A stretch of 52,727 nt of DNA from Bradyrhizobium iriomotense (GCF_018130765.1 NZ_JAFCJZ010000012.1:205001-257727); one strand, 5' to 3'. Counted from the first letter of the stretch, positions 29,270 through 38,587 are shown. A program made the numbers and translations. Notes: generated from the sequence alone by a model not told the origin.

Positions 29270-30091
29270 ATGCGTCTACGGTTCAGTCCCGCCCGGCTTC
29301 TCGCGTCTGCCTCGCTCGTCGCGATGGTGGCGATCAGCCTCGGCGGCTGCACGGCAATGTCAAAGCTCTCCGACGTCACCGGCTCGATCGGGTCGACCGG
29401 GTCGCGCGCGGAGGCAGCACCCACCGATCCCGCGCGCGCCGTCGAGGTCTATGGCGAGCGCTATCGTGCCAATCCCAAGGACGCCGAGGCTGCGCTCGGC
29501 TATGGCCAGGCGCTGCGCGCCAATGGCCAGCGCGCCCAGGCCGCCGCCGTGCTCGAGCAGGCGACCATCGCCAATCCCGGCAACAAGGCGCTGCTCGCCC
29601 AATATGGCCGCGCACTCGCCGACAACGGCAATTTCCAGCAGGCCTTCGATGTGCTGTCGAAGGCGCATTCACCCGACAATCCGGACTGGCGCCTGCTCTC
29701 GGTGCAGGGCACGGCGCTCGATCAGATGGGCCGTCACGAGGAGGCACGCTCCTATTATGCGAGCGCGCTGAAGATCGCTCCGGGCGATCCCGGCGTGCTC
29801 TCCAATCTCGGCCTGTCCTACATGCTGTCGAGGGATCTGCCCAAGGCCGAGGAGGCGCTGCGGCAGGCCTATGCATCGCCGCGCGCCAGTAGCCGGGTGC
29901 GGCAGAATCTCGGTCTGGTCGTCGGTCTCCAGGGCCGCTTCGCCGAGGCCGAGACGATCGTGAAGGCAGACCTGCCGCCGGACCAGGCCGCGGCCAATGT
30001 CGCCTATCTCAAGGACATGCTGAACCGCAGCGAGGGCCAGCGCGGCGCGCCGAAGCGGACGCCGGTCGCCTCGCTCAGCCAGTCCGACTGA
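29270..30091 (+). CDS. tadD: TPR lipoprotein, Tad pilus assembly
   Basis: A 273-residue protein with a lipoprotein signal ending in the lipobox LGGC (Cys27), followed by several tetratricopeptide repeats (for example DAEAALGYGQALRANGQRAQ and WRLLSVQGTALDQMGRHEEA). This matches TadD, the outer-membrane pilotin-like lipoprotein of Flp/Tad pili. It is convergent with tadC and shares a terminator with it. Assignment rests on domain content and the adjacent tad locus. Confidence 0.88.
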   Translation: MRLRFSPARLLASASLVAMVAISLGGCTAMSKLSDVTGSIGSTGSRAEAAPTDPARAVEVYGERYRANPKDAEAALGYGQALRANGQRAQAAAVLEQATIANPGNKALLAQYGRALADNGNFQQAFDVLSKAHSPDNPDWRLLSVQGTALDQMGRHEEARSYYASALKIAPGDPGVLSNLGLSYMLSRDLPKAEEALRQAYASPRASSRVRQNLGLVVGLQGRFAEAETIVKADLPPDQAAANVAYLKDMLNRSEGQRGAPKRTPVASLSQSD

Positions 30092-30124
30092 TCCGCCACC
30101 CGATCGCTTCGTCCTGACTTCACT

Positions 30125-30151
30125 AAGGCGGACCGCGCGCGGTCCGCCTTT
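30125..30151. terminator. Perfect 26-bp palindrome, shared terminator
   Basis: AAGGCGGACCGCG (30125-30137) is followed directly by its reverse complement (30138-30150). It lies between the convergent tadD and tadC genes, 33 bases after the tadD stop and five bases after the tadC stop, and is followed by short T-rich ends on both strands. It is placed to stop both transcripts. Confidence 0.75.
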
Positions 30152-30155
30152 CGTG

Positions 30156-31130
30156 TCACTGCAGCTCGGAGATCTTGATGCCGGTCGGCCCGAGAATGAC
30201 GACGAACAGCACGGGCAGGAAGAACAGGATCATCGGCACCGTCAGCTTCGGCGGCAGCGCGGCGGCCTTCTTCTCGGCCTCGTTCATGCGCATGTCGCGG
30301 TTTTCCTGCGCCATGACGCGCAGCGAGTGCCCGAGCGGAGTGCCGTAACGTTCCGCCTGCTGAAGCGCCAGACACACCGATTTGACGCCCTCAAGCCCGG
30401 TGCGCCGCGCCAGATTCTCGTAGGCCACCTTGCGGTCCTGCAAATAAGACAGCTCGGCGGTGGTCAGCGCGAACTCTTCCGACAGCGCGATCGACTGGCC
30501 CACGATCTCGGTCGCGACCTTGCGGAACGCCATTTCGACCGACATGCCGGATTCGATGCAGATCAGCAGCAGGTCGAGCGCGTCGGGAAAGGCGCGCCTG
30601 ATCGAGAGCTGGCGCTTGGAGATCGCGTTCTTGAGGAACAGCATCGGCGCCTGCAGGCCGGCATAGGCGGCGCCGATGCAGATACCGATCTTGATCGGCA
30701 GCGGCCTATCCATGTGCGCGATCAGGAACACGTACAGGATCGAGCCCACGAACAGCACGATCGGAGCGACCATGCGCGCAAACAGGAAGGTGATATAGGG
30801 CGCCTGGCCGCGGTAGCCCGCCATGATGAGCTTGTCACGGGCGGCTTCCTGCGCGAGCCATTTGGTGAGATTGAAGTCCTCGACGACCTTGGAGACGATC
30901 TGCTTCGGCGTCTGGCGCAGCGAGACCTTTTCATTCTTGTTGAGGCGGTCGCGCTCGCGCTGCCGGATGCGTTCGCGTTCGCTTGCCACCGCCTTCATGC
31001 GCTTGGAGAGGCCTTCGCCGGCGAACAGCGGCATCACCAGCGTATAGACGGTAGCGCTGGCGGCGATGGCCGCCAGCAGCATGGTCATGAAGCGGACGTC
31101 ATGAAGTTTCGAGACGAGAAATTCGACCAT
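30156..31130 (-). CDS. tadC: Tad pilus inner-membrane platform protein TadC
   Basis: A 324-residue GspF-type (type II secretion F) integral membrane protein. An N-terminal membrane anchor (MTMLLAAIAASATVYTLVMP) is followed by a cytoplasmic region, a pair of spans, the GspF helical domain (RRAFPDALDLLLICIESGMS to GTPLGHSLRVMAQENRDMRM) and a C-terminal span pair ending VPMILFFLPVLFVVILGPTG. With TadB it forms the platform on which the CpaF motor acts. It is the last gene of the cpaBCDEF-tadBC operon, nine bases after tadB. Confidence 0.93.
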   Translation of the reverse strand: MVEFLVSKLHDVRFMTMLLAAIAASATVYTLVMPLFAGEGLSKRMKAVASERERIRQRERDRLNKNEKVSLRQTPKQIVSKVVEDFNLTKWLAQEAARDKLIMAGYRGQAPYITFLFARMVAPIVLFVGSILYVFLIAHMDRPLPIKIGICIGAAYAGLQAPMLFLKNAISKRQLSIRRAFPDALDLLLICIESGMSVEMAFRKVATEIVGQSIALSEEFALTTAELSYLQDRKVAYENLARRTGLEGVKSVCLALQQAERYGTPLGHSLRVMAQENRDMRMNEAEKKAAALPPKLTVPMILFFLPVLFVVILGPTGIKISELQ

Positions 31131-31139
31131 ACGCCACCG

Positions 31140-32117
31140 TCAGAAATCGAAGTTGATCATCTTCTTCATCACCATGATGCCGATCGACATCCAGATGACG
31201 CAGCCGACCAGCATGAGCTGGCCGGTAGGATGGGTCCACAGCAGCGAGATGTAGTGCGGCGTCGTGAGATAAACGAGGAACATCACGATCGGCGGCAGCG
31301 AGCCGATGATGCCGGCCGAGGCCTTGGCTTCCATCGACATCGCCTGGATCTTTTCCTTCATCTTCTTGCGGTCACGCAGCACCTTGGAGAGGTTGCCGAG
31401 CGCTTCGGAGAGATTGCCGCCCGACTTCTGCTGGATCGAGATGACGATCCCGAAGAAATTGGCTTCCGGCAGCGGCATCCGGTCGTAGAGGCGCGAGCAG
31501 GCTTCGCCGAGCGGCATGCCGATCGCCTGCGTCTCGATGATCGCCAGGAACTCGCTGCGCAGCGGCTCGGGTGCATCCGCAGCGACGACTTTGATCGATT
31601 CGAACAGCGGCAGGCCCGCCTTGATGCCGCGGACGATCACGTCGACGGCGTCGGGCAGCGCCTTCAGGAAATTGGCTTCGCGACGCTTCTTCAGGAAGCC
31701 GAGTGCCCAGCGCGGCAGGCCGAAGCCGCCGGCAAAGGCAAGACCGGCGGCGCCGAGCAGGCCGCCGCCGACGAACATGGCGGCCGCGAACAGCACGCCC
31801 GCCACGACGGCGGACACGATCCAGAATTTCTGCGGTGTCCAGTCCAGCCCTGCCTGTGACAGGCGGACGCTGAGCGGAACGCTCTTCTCCTGCTGACGCC
31901 GTGCTTCGAGATCCCTCAGCGAGCTCTCGACCTGCTCGCGGCGCGATCGCTGGCTCTTTTCGGTCTGCTTGGCCGCCGGCGCGTCGGCGCGCGCGATCGA
32001 GGCGCGGCGGTTTTCCGCCTGCCGTTCTCCGGACAGCAACGGATAGAGGAAGACCCAGGCGATGCCGCCGACAGCGGCAGTGGCGAGGAAGGCGAGGGCG
32101 AGGATTTGCATGTTCAT
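31140..32117 (-). CDS. tadB: Tad pilus inner-membrane platform protein TadB
   Basis: A 325-residue GspF-type membrane protein and partner of TadC. It begins at ATG 32117 with a membrane span (MNMQILALAFLATAAVGGIA), then a basic cytoplasmic linker, two spans, and the GspF domain (LPDAVDVIVRGIKAGLPLFE to GGNLSEALGNLSKVLRDRKK), ending in a final span. The frame is open further upstream but those residues overlap the end of cpaF and are not membrane-like. Sixteen bases separate it from cpaF. Confidence 0.93.
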   Translation of the reverse strand: MNMQILALAFLATAAVGGIAWVFLYPLLSGERQAENRRASIARADAPAAKQTEKSQRSRREQVESSLRDLEARRQQEKSVPLSVRLSQAGLDWTPQKFWIVSAVVAGVLFAAAMFVGGGLLGAAGLAFAGGFGLPRWALGFLKKRREANFLKALPDAVDVIVRGIKAGLPLFESIKVVAADAPEPLRSEFLAIIETQAIGMPLGEACSRLYDRMPLPEANFFGIVISIQQKSGGNLSEALGNLSKVLRDRKKMKEKIQAMSMEAKASAGIIGSLPPIVMFLVYLTTPHYISLLWTHPTGQLMLVGCVIWMSIGIMVMKKMINFDF

Positions 32118-32133
32118 GGCGTCGCTGACCCGC

Positions 32134-33603
32134 TCATTTCGCCGGCGCTGCTTCCGCAGCGTCGAGCGCGGCGGCAAGGCGTTTCTCGTCGCCGTAATAG
32201 CGGGCGCGTTCCCAGAACTTCGGACGGCCGATGCCGGTCGAGCGGTGCCGGCCGATGATCTTGCCGTTGGCGTCCTCGCCGATGAGGTCGTAGACGAAGA
32301 TGTCCTGGGTGATGATGGTGTCGCCTTCCATGCCCATCACCTCGGTGATGTGGGTGATGCGGCGCGAACCGTCGCGCAGGCGCGCCGCCTGGACGATGAC
32401 GTCGATCGAGGCGCAGATCATCTCGCGAATTGTTCGCGACGGAAGGGAAAAGCCGCCCATCGTGATCATGGATTCGCAGCGCGAGAGCGCCTCGCGCGGA
32501 TTGTTGGCGTGCAGCGTGCCCATCGAGCCGTCATGGCCGGTGTTCATGGCCTGCAGCAGGTCGAACGCCTCGGGTCCGCGGACTTCGCCGACGATGATCC
32601 GTTCGGGACGCATACGCAGGCAGTTGCGTACCAGCTCGCGCATGGTGACCTGGCCCTCGCCCTCGATGTTGGGCGGGCGGGTCTCGAGCCGCACCACATG
32701 GGGCTGCTGGAGCTGGAGCTCGGCGGCGTCCTCGCAGGTGATGACGCGCTCGTCGTGCTCGATGTAGTTGGTGAGGCAATTGAGCAGCGTGGTCTTGCCC
32801 GAGCCGGTACCGCCGGAGATCAGCACGTTGCAGCGGACGCGGCCGATGATCTGGAGGATCTCGGCGCCCTCCGGCGAGATCGCGCCGAACTTGACGAGCT
32901 GATCCAGCGTCAGCTTGTCCTTCTTGAACTTGCGAATGGTGAGCGCGGGCCCGTCGATCGACAGCGGCGGCACGATGGCATTGACGCGGGAGCCGTCGGC
33001 GAGGCGTGCGTCGCAGATCGGCGATGATTCGTCGACGCGCCGGCCGACCTGGCTGACGATGCGCTGGCAGATGTTGAGGAGCTGCTGGTTGTCGCGGAAG
33101 CGGATGCCGGTGCGCTGGATCTTGCCGGCGACCTCGATGTAGACGGTGTTCGCGCCGTTGACCATGATGTCCGCGATGTCGTCGCGCGACAGCAGCGGCT
33201 CCAGCGGACCGTAACCGAGCACGTCGTTGCAGATGTCGTCGAGCAGCTCCTCCTGCTCGGCGATCGACATCACGATGTTCTTGATCGCGATGATCTCGTT
33301 GACGATGTCGCGGATTTCCTCGCGGGCGGATTCCGAATCGAGCTTGGCGAGCTGGGCGAGGTCGATCGCCTCGATCAGCGCGCCGAAGATGGTCGCCTTG
33401 ACCTCGTAATAATTGTCCGAGCGCCGGTTCTCCATGGGAGGAGGCGGCGGGGCTTTGATCGGGGCGAGCGGCGGCGAGGCGACAGCCGGTGGGGGCGGCG
33501 CGCGCGACACCGTCGGCGCCGGAGCCGCGACAGGCTCTGGCGACACGGCGCCGGGCTTGGGGGCCCGAAGGTCGGTGTCTGTTCCGCTACGCTTACCGAA
33601 CAC
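32134..33603 (-). CDS. cpaF: Tad pilus motor ATPase CpaF/TadA
   Basis: A 489-residue secretion ATPase that powers Tad pilus assembly, and in some species retraction. A Pro/Ala-rich disordered N-terminus (about residues 15-60) precedes the conserved N-terminal domain (GYGPLEPLLSRDDIADIMVN) and the RecA-like ATPase core: Walker A GGTGSGKT (264-271), the Asp box region ITCEDAAELQL, a Walker B-like RIIVGEVRGPEA and the His box GSMGTLHANN. It lies in the middle of the cpa operon. Confidence 0.96.
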   Translation of the reverse strand: MFGKRSGTDTDLRAPKPGAVSPEPVAAPAPTVSRAPPPPAVASPPLAPIKAPPPPPMENRRSDNYYEVKATIFGALIEAIDLAQLAKLDSESAREEIRDIVNEIIAIKNIVMSIAEQEELLDDICNDVLGYGPLEPLLSRDDIADIMVNGANTVYIEVAGKIQRTGIRFRDNQQLLNICQRIVSQVGRRVDESSPICDARLADGSRVNAIVPPLSIDGPALTIRKFKKDKLTLDQLVKFGAISPEGAEILQIIGRVRCNVLISGGTGSGKTTLLNCLTNYIEHDERVITCEDAAELQLQQPHVVRLETRPPNIEGEGQVTMRELVRNCLRMRPERIIVGEVRGPEAFDLLQAMNTGHDGSMGTLHANNPREALSRCESMITMGGFSLPSRTIREMICASIDVIVQAARLRDGSRRITHITEVMGMEGDTIITQDIFVYDLIGEDANGKIIGRHRSTGIGRPKFWERARYYGDEKRLAAALDAAEAAPAK

Positions 33604-33624
33604 TTAACGACTCCATGCGGCGGC

Positions 33625-34893
33625 TTATTTTCCCCGCAACTTCTCAATCAGGGGTGAAAGCAAGGAAGACTTTTGTTTCTTCGTCTCGCTGCGACCGGTC
33701 AGGCGCTGGGCGATCTGGAGGAACATCTCGATCGACTTGTGGTTGGCAGAAATCTCCGCGATCATCTGGCCGTTGTTGGCTGCCGAGCCGAAGATCTGTG
33801 GCTCGAACGGGATCGAGACGACCGGCTGGCTCTCGATCGCCTTGGCAAACTCGGTGGCGGCGATTTCGGGCCGCTTGGGGACGCCGACCTGGTTCAGGCA
33901 GTAGAGCGGCGGCCGGTCGTTCGGGCGCGAGGCCTTTAGCAGATCGAACAGGTTCTTGGTGTTGCGCAGATTGGCGAGGTCCGGCGCCGCCACGATCAGG
34001 ATGTCGTCCGCGCCGATCAGGGCGCGCTTGGTCCAGCCCGACCATTGGTGCGGGATATCGAGCACGATGCACGGCATGGTGGAGCGCAGCGTATCGAACA
34101 CGGAATCGAAGGCGTCGGTGCCGAAATCATAGACCCGGTCGAGCGTGGCGGGCGCCGCCAGCAGGCTGAGGTGGTCGGTGCATTTCGACAGCAGACGGTC
34201 GATGAAGGCGGTATCGACGCGATCGGGCGAGAACACGGCGTCGGCAATGCCCTGCGGCGGGTCCTGATTGTAGTCGAGCCCGGCGGTGCCGAAGGCGAGG
34301 TCGAGATCGGCGACCACCGCGTCCATCGCCAGATCGCGCGCGATCGCCCAGGCGACGTTGTGGGAGATGGTGGATGCGCCGACGCCGCCCTTGGCGCCGA
34401 CCACAGCGATGATGCGGCCGACCGCCTTGGCTTCCGGTGCGGAGAACAGGTTGCAGATCGAGCGCACGACGTCGATGGGGCCGACCGGCGCGAGCACGTA
34501 GTCGCTGACGCCGCGACGCACCAACTCGCGATAGAGCGTGACGTCATTGATGCGGCCGATCACCACCACGCGGGTGCCGGCGTCGCAGACGGTGGCGAGC
34601 TGGTCGAGGCCGCCGAGCAGGTCGTTGCGGCCGTCGCTCTCGAGCACGATCACGTTCGGCGTGGGCGCCGAGCGATAGGCTTCGATCGCGGCGGCCATGC
34701 CGCCCATCTGGATCTTCAGGTGGGCCTTGCCGAGGCGGCGATCTTCGCCGGCCGACTGCACCGCGGCAGCGGTCTCCACGGTCTCGCAGAAAGCCTGGAC
34801 CGAAACGCGCGGCGCCGGCGCAATATGCTCATCGACCGGAGGGAGCGATGCTTCCGGCTGCTCTTCTTGGGACTGGCGAGCGTAGCTGATCAT
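33625..34893 (-). CDS. cpaE: Tad pilus localisation ATPase CpaE/TadZ
   Basis: A 422-residue MinD/ParA-type protein that positions the Tad pilus machine, at the cell pole in Caulobacter. The N-terminal part is a receiver-like domain without an obvious complete phosphorylation site (PNVIVLESDG, RVVVIGRINDVTLYRELVRR). The C-terminal ATPase has the deviant Walker A VGAKGGVGAST and the DLDLAFGTAGLDYN switch region. Its start overlaps the end of cpaD by four bases (ATGA), which implies coupled translation. Confidence 0.94.
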   Translation of the reverse strand: MISYARQSQEEQPEASLPPVDEHIAPAPRVSVQAFCETVETAAAVQSAGEDRRLGKAHLKIQMGGMAAAIEAYRSAPTPNVIVLESDGRNDLLGGLDQLATVCDAGTRVVVIGRINDVTLYRELVRRGVSDYVLAPVGPIDVVRSICNLFSAPEAKAVGRIIAVVGAKGGVGASTISHNVAWAIARDLAMDAVVADLDLAFGTAGLDYNQDPPQGIADAVFSPDRVDTAFIDRLLSKCTDHLSLLAAPATLDRVYDFGTDAFDSVFDTLRSTMPCIVLDIPHQWSGWTKRALIGADDILIVAAPDLANLRNTKNLFDLLKASRPNDRPPLYCLNQVGVPKRPEIAATEFAKAIESQPVVSIPFEPQIFGSAANNGQMIAEISANHKSIEMFLQIAQRLTGRSETKKQKSSLLSPLIEKLRGK

Positions 34894-35624
34894 TTGCCGG
34901 TGTCGCTGAGTTTGGCCTTTTCGGCTTCAGGATAGATGACTGCCGTCGGAGCGCCCTTGCGATACTTCTCGAACGCGGCGGTGCGCCGCGTCGTGTAGGA
35001 CGGCGTTTCCGAACGCGGCTGCTCGAGGTCTGCCGGGTTGTCGATCATGGCGGCCATGTTGCGCTGATAGGCGCAGCCGTAATTGTAATAGTCCTTGTTC
35101 TCGAACCAGCTCTTGTTCTTCATCGAAGGGCCGATGTCCTCCGGCCACAGACCGCAGGGACCAGCGACTGCGGCGATCCTGGAATAGGTCAGCCGGATCG
35201 GCGGCAGGAATCGCTTGTCTGTCGGCTGGTAGGGGCGGGTGATGATGCCGCGCGGGGGAATGCCCGCAGCCGACAGCATGGCCTGGATCTCACGCATCGA
35301 TTCCGCTGCCGGTCGCGCATTCGGCGTGCCGGACGGTACGTCGATATGGATGGCGCCGGTGCCTTCGTGCAGCCAGGCCGATGCAAGGCCCATCACGTCG
35401 GCGCGCTGGGCGGCGGTCAATCCGCCGCGGGCGTGGCCGACGAAGACGACGATCGAGCGGTTCTGCTCCTCGACCGCGATCGGGTGACGCTGCTTGTAGT
35501 CGTCGGGGATGGAGGCGGTCGCCACCTCGTCGTGCTGGCAGCCGCCGAGCGCAAGCGCGATGCCGACGAGCGCGCCACCGATGCCGATGGCGCGTTTGCG
35601 AAGCTGGGGTGGTCTTGTGATCAT
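34890..35624 (-). CDS. cpaD: Tad pilus assembly lipoprotein CpaD
   Basis: A 244-residue protein with a lipoprotein signal (RKRAIGIGGALVGIALALGGC, lipobox LGGC) and the CpaD core (YKQRHPIAVEEQNRSIVVFV, GYGCAYQRNMAAMIDNPADL-like NYGCAYQRNMA). CpaD acts with the CpaC secretin at the outer membrane in alphaproteobacterial Tad systems. It lies 20 bases after cpaC and overlaps cpaE by four bases. Confidence 0.93.
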   Translation of the reverse strand: MITRPPQLRKRAIGIGGALVGIALALGGCQHDEVATASIPDDYKQRHPIAVEEQNRSIVVFVGHARGGLTAAQRADVMGLASAWLHEGTGAIHIDVPSGTPNARPAAESMREIQAMLSAAGIPPRGIITRPYQPTDKRFLPPIRLTYSRIAAVAGPCGLWPEDIGPSMKNKSWFENKDYYNYGCAYQRNMAAMIDNPADLEQPRSETPSYTTRRTAAFEKYRKGAPTAVIYPEAEKAKLSDTGK

Positions 35625-35644
35625 CTTGAAGTCCCCGTTCCGCC

Positions 35645-37135
35645 TCAGTCGGTGATGAAGCCGTAGGTGCCACGGTAGTTCCGGGCCGGTTCGGTCCGGC
35701 CGGGCACGCCATAGATGCGGTTGATGTTGCCGATCAGCCCGGCCTGCGGGTCGGCAGGCGCGGCGAAGCCGTCATCCGGCCGCGACAGATCCTTCGGTGC
35801 TGCTGCGCGAACGACATAGGGCGTCACGATCACGACCAGCTCGGTCGCGTTGTTGACGAAGTCGCGGCTGCGGAACAGCGTGCCGAGGACCGGAAGCTGC
35901 ATCAGGCCCGGCAGCCCGCTGATCGCCTGCTTGGTCTGCTGCTGGATCAGGCCGGCCATCGCCATGGCGCCGCCGGAGGGAATTTCCAGCGAGGTCTCGG
36001 CGCGGCGGGTCCGGATCGAGGGCACAGTCACCGAGTTCACCGACGTCGAGGTCACGGCCTGCGACAGCGTGATCGCATTTTCGTTCGATAGTTCCGAAAC
36101 TTCGGTCATCACCCGCAGGCTGATCTTGCCTTCGGTCAGAACCACCGGAGTGAAGTTGAGCGAGATGCCGAACTTCTTGAAGCTGATCTGGGTGGTACAG
36201 ACATGCGTGGTGGGATCGCACGCATAGCCCGCCGGCACCGGGAATTCTCCGCCGGCGATGAAGGTCGCCGACTCCCCGGAGATCGCGGTCAGGTTCGGCT
36301 CGGCCAGCGTCCGGATCACACCGGCGGTCTCCATCGCGCGCAGGGTGGCCTGCACCGAGGGCGTCGCGCCGAACTTGGTGGTCAGACTGTTGCCGTCCAC
36401 GAGATTGTGGCCAAGGGCGGTGAACGGATTGGAATTGGTGAAGCTCACCACCGAGGTGCCGTAGTTCAGGTTCGCGGAGAGGTCGATGCCGAGCTGCTTG
36501 ACGATGCTGCGCTGGACCTCGGCCACCGTCACCTTCAGCATGACCTGATCGCGGCCGCGGACCACGATCGAGTTCACGACCTTGTCGGCGCCGCCGGCGA
36601 GGCGCGCGGCGAGTTCGTTGGCCTGCTGCGCCTCCATCGGACTCGCCACGCTGCCGGTCAGCACGACGCCCTCGCCGAGCCCGTCGATCTGGATGTCGGA
36701 ATTCGGCAGCACCTGCTTCAATGCGGCGCGCACGCCGTTGAGGTCGCGCTTGACCGCGATGTCGTAGGCCGCAATCTGCTGGCCGGCGGAATCGAAAAAC
36801 ACGATGTTGGTCTGGCCGACCGAGGCGCCGATGATGTAGGCGCGCTGCGCCGAGCGCACCACCGCATTGGCGATCTTGGGGTCGGCGACCAGCACGTCCT
36901 TGATGTCGCGCGGCAGGTCGATCACGATCGACTTGCCGACGCCGAGCGAAAGGAAGCGCGCGTTCATCTGGCCGTCGGCGGCGGCCGGCGCCACGGGGCG
37001 GTAGTCGGCGGCGACCACGGGGGTCAGCGCCGGGTTGAGTACCAGTGCGAGGGCGGCCGAAAACGACAGGGCGCGGACCAATGAGGTTCGCATCGTCGTC
37101 AAATCTGCCCTGCATTTCATATCGACTGCCCTCAT
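35645..37135 (-). CDS. cpaC: Tad pilus outer-membrane secretin CpaC/RcpA
   Basis: A 496-residue secretin. After a signal peptide (ALSFSAALALVLNPALTPVVAA) comes the pilus assembly N-terminal domain (GVGKSIVIDLPRDIKDVLVA), a BON-like segment (GVVLTGSVASPMEAQQANEL) and the C-terminal secretin domain with VPVLGTLFRSRDF-like LPVLGTLFRSRDFVNNATEL. It forms the outer-membrane pore for the pilus. ATG 37135 overlaps the cpaB stop (ATGA); an internal ATG at 37093 would give a more conventional signal-peptide start. Confidence 0.94.
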   Translation of the reverse strand: MRAVDMKCRADLTTMRTSLVRALSFSAALALVLNPALTPVVAADYRPVAPAAADGQMNARFLSLGVGKSIVIDLPRDIKDVLVADPKIANAVVRSAQRAYIIGASVGQTNIVFFDSAGQQIAAYDIAVKRDLNGVRAALKQVLPNSDIQIDGLGEGVVLTGSVASPMEAQQANELAARLAGGADKVVNSIVVRGRDQVMLKVTVAEVQRSIVKQLGIDLSANLNYGTSVVSFTNSNPFTALGHNLVDGNSLTTKFGATPSVQATLRAMETAGVIRTLAEPNLTAISGESATFIAGGEFPVPAGYACDPTTHVCTTQISFKKFGISLNFTPVVLTEGKISLRVMTEVSELSNENAITLSQAVTSTSVNSVTVPSIRTRRAETSLEIPSGGAMAMAGLIQQQTKQAISGLPGLMQLPVLGTLFRSRDFVNNATELVVIVTPYVVRAAAPKDLSRPDDGFAAPADPQAGLIGNINRIYGVPGRTEPARNYRGTYGFITD

Positions 37136-37941
37136 CGTACCTTTGCCGTCGCGCTCGGGATGCCATAGCGAATGATCGAAACGCCATCGCGCTTCTGTGC
37201 GGAATCATCGAGCGTGATCTCGCTCATCTTGACGTCGACGATGCTGCGCAGCGCCAGCGACAGCGTGCCGCTCTGGCGAGCGGCGGACAGCGTCGCCGTC
37301 TGTGCGGGATTGAGCTCGAGGGTAACGGTCTTGCCGACCACCGCGTTTTGGCCGTCCTTTTCCTTCGGTGCCTGGTCGATGGCCAGGACGCGGATGTTGG
37401 CCAGGATGATCTCGGAGGTGATGAGATCGGGAGCGCCACTGCTCTGATCCGGGTTCTTGAGGCGGCGGGTCAGAAGCACGTCGACGCGATCGTTTGGCAG
37501 GATGAAGCCGCCCGCGCCGGTCTCCGGTGAAATCTCGGTCGAGATCGCGCGCATGCCGGTCGGCAGGATCGCCGCCATGAAGCCGGAGCCCTCGGGCTTG
37601 ACCAGCTTCTGGTCGCGGATCGGCTCACCCTGAATGAAGGGGGCGCGTGCGATCGAGCCTGTGACCTGGGTTGCGCCCTCCGGGCGTTCGTTGCGGCGAA
37701 TGAACGTGGCGCTGGCGCTCGCGGCCGGCCAAGTCTGCCATTGCACGTCTTCAGGCTTCACCGTCTGGCCGAGACCGATGTCGTTCTTGGCCACCAGCAC
37801 GTCGACGGTCGGAAGCTGCGCGACCGGAGCCGCCGGAGGCGGCGCAGAATTGTTCGAGCCGCTCGCCAGGTACGCGGCAACACCGCCGGCGCTGATGGCG
37901 ACCGTCAGGACGACAATGCGTGCCCTATTCATACGCTTCAC
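37132..37941 (-). CDS. cpaB: Tad pilus periplasmic protein CpaB/RcpC
   Basis: A 269-residue protein with an N-terminal membrane anchor (RIVVLTVAISAGGVAAYLAS), then a SAF-like domain (VDVLVAKNDIGLGQTVKPED) and the RcpC region (MRAISTEISPETGAGGFILP, NDRVDVLLTR). CpaB helps assemble the secretin complex in the periplasm. It is the first gene of the operon cpaB-C-D-E-F-tadB-tadC. A TTAACCAT half-site lies about 70 bases upstream. Confidence 0.93.
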   Translation of the reverse strand: MKRMNRARIVVLTVAISAGGVAAYLASGSNNSAPPPAAPVAQLPTVDVLVAKNDIGLGQTVKPEDVQWQTWPAASASATFIRRNERPEGATQVTGSIARAPFIQGEPIRDQKLVKPEGSGFMAAILPTGMRAISTEISPETGAGGFILPNDRVDVLLTRRLKNPDQSSGAPDLITSEIILANIRVLAIDQAPKEKDGQNAVVGKTVTLELNPAQTATLSAARQSGTLSLALRSIVDVKMSEITLDDSAQKRDGVSIIRYGIPSATAKVR

Positions 37942-38008
37942 TTTCCAACAAAAACGCCGCGACGCTGCCGCCGCCGTAATCGGCAGTTGACCAGCTATTC
38001 GTCAAAGC

Positions 38009-38016
38009 ATGGTTAA
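38009..38016 (-). promoter_or_regulatory. CtrA half-site upstream of cpaB
   Basis: On the minus strand these bases read TTAACCAT, the eight-base CtrA half-site known from Caulobacter. It lies about 70 bases ahead of the cpaB start codon. A single eight-base match can arise by chance, but it stands in the promoter region of a pilus operon of the kind CtrA controls. Confidence 0.4.
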
Positions 38017-38062
38017 TGAGGCGTATCTAAATCGGCTTAACGCCGGGTTTACCCGGGGGCGT

Positions 38063-38587
38063 TCAGCGCAGTGCGAGGTGAGCGAGGTCGATCGCCTTCA
38101 CCCATTCGGTCTCCGGGTAGACCATCAGCGCGCTCAGCGCGAGCGCGATGCCGTAGGGGATGCCACTCTCCTTGGCGTGCAGTCGTGCAAGCCAGGCCTG
38201 GCCCGCGAGGCCGTAGGGCAGCGGCCATTGCCGGAACTGGAGCAGGAGCAGTGTCAGCGCTCCGCCGAACAGCGAGGCGTAGAGCAGGAAGTTCATCAGG
38301 TGCGCGAAGCCGAACCAGAGCGCAACGGAGGCTGCGACCTTGGCGTCGCCGCCGCCGACCCAGCCCATCGCAAAGCACGTGAAGGCCACGACCAGCAGAA
38401 GTACGCCGGCGCCGACATGACTGAGCATCTCGTAAGGTGCCATGCCACCGGCGAAGGCGAGGACGAAGAAGCCTGCGACCAGCGCCAGCGACACACGGTT
38501 CGAGATGGTCATCGTGAAGAGATCGCTCGCCGCGGCGAACGCCATCAGGGCCGGGAAGAGCATGAGGCGCGCAAGGTCGAGGATCAT
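38063..38587 (-). CDS. cpaA: Prepilin peptidase CpaA/TadV
   Basis: A 174-residue, multi-span A24-type aspartic peptidase that processes Flp prepilin at the inner membrane. The two catalytic aspartates are in SDLFTMTISN (near residue 22) and GGGDAK (near residue 80). The short form without a methylase domain is usual for Tad systems. It sits between the flp pilin side and the cpaB operon; 121 bases separate it from cpaB, so it may have its own transcript or continue into the operon. Confidence 0.93.
   Translation of the reverse strand: MILDLARLMLFPALMAFAAASDLFTMTISNRVSLALVAGFFVLAFAGGMAPYEMLSHVGAGVLLLVVAFTCFAMGWVGGGDAKVAASVALWFGFAHLMNFLLYASLFGGALTLLLLQFRQWPLPYGLAGQAWLARLHAKESGIPYGIALALSALMVYPETEWVKAIDLAHLALR

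Noticed and set aside
30153..31859. A 568-codon plus-strand frame over tadC and tadB
   Set aside because: Antisense to two GspF-type genes; the His/Asp/Arg-rich translation has no domain features.
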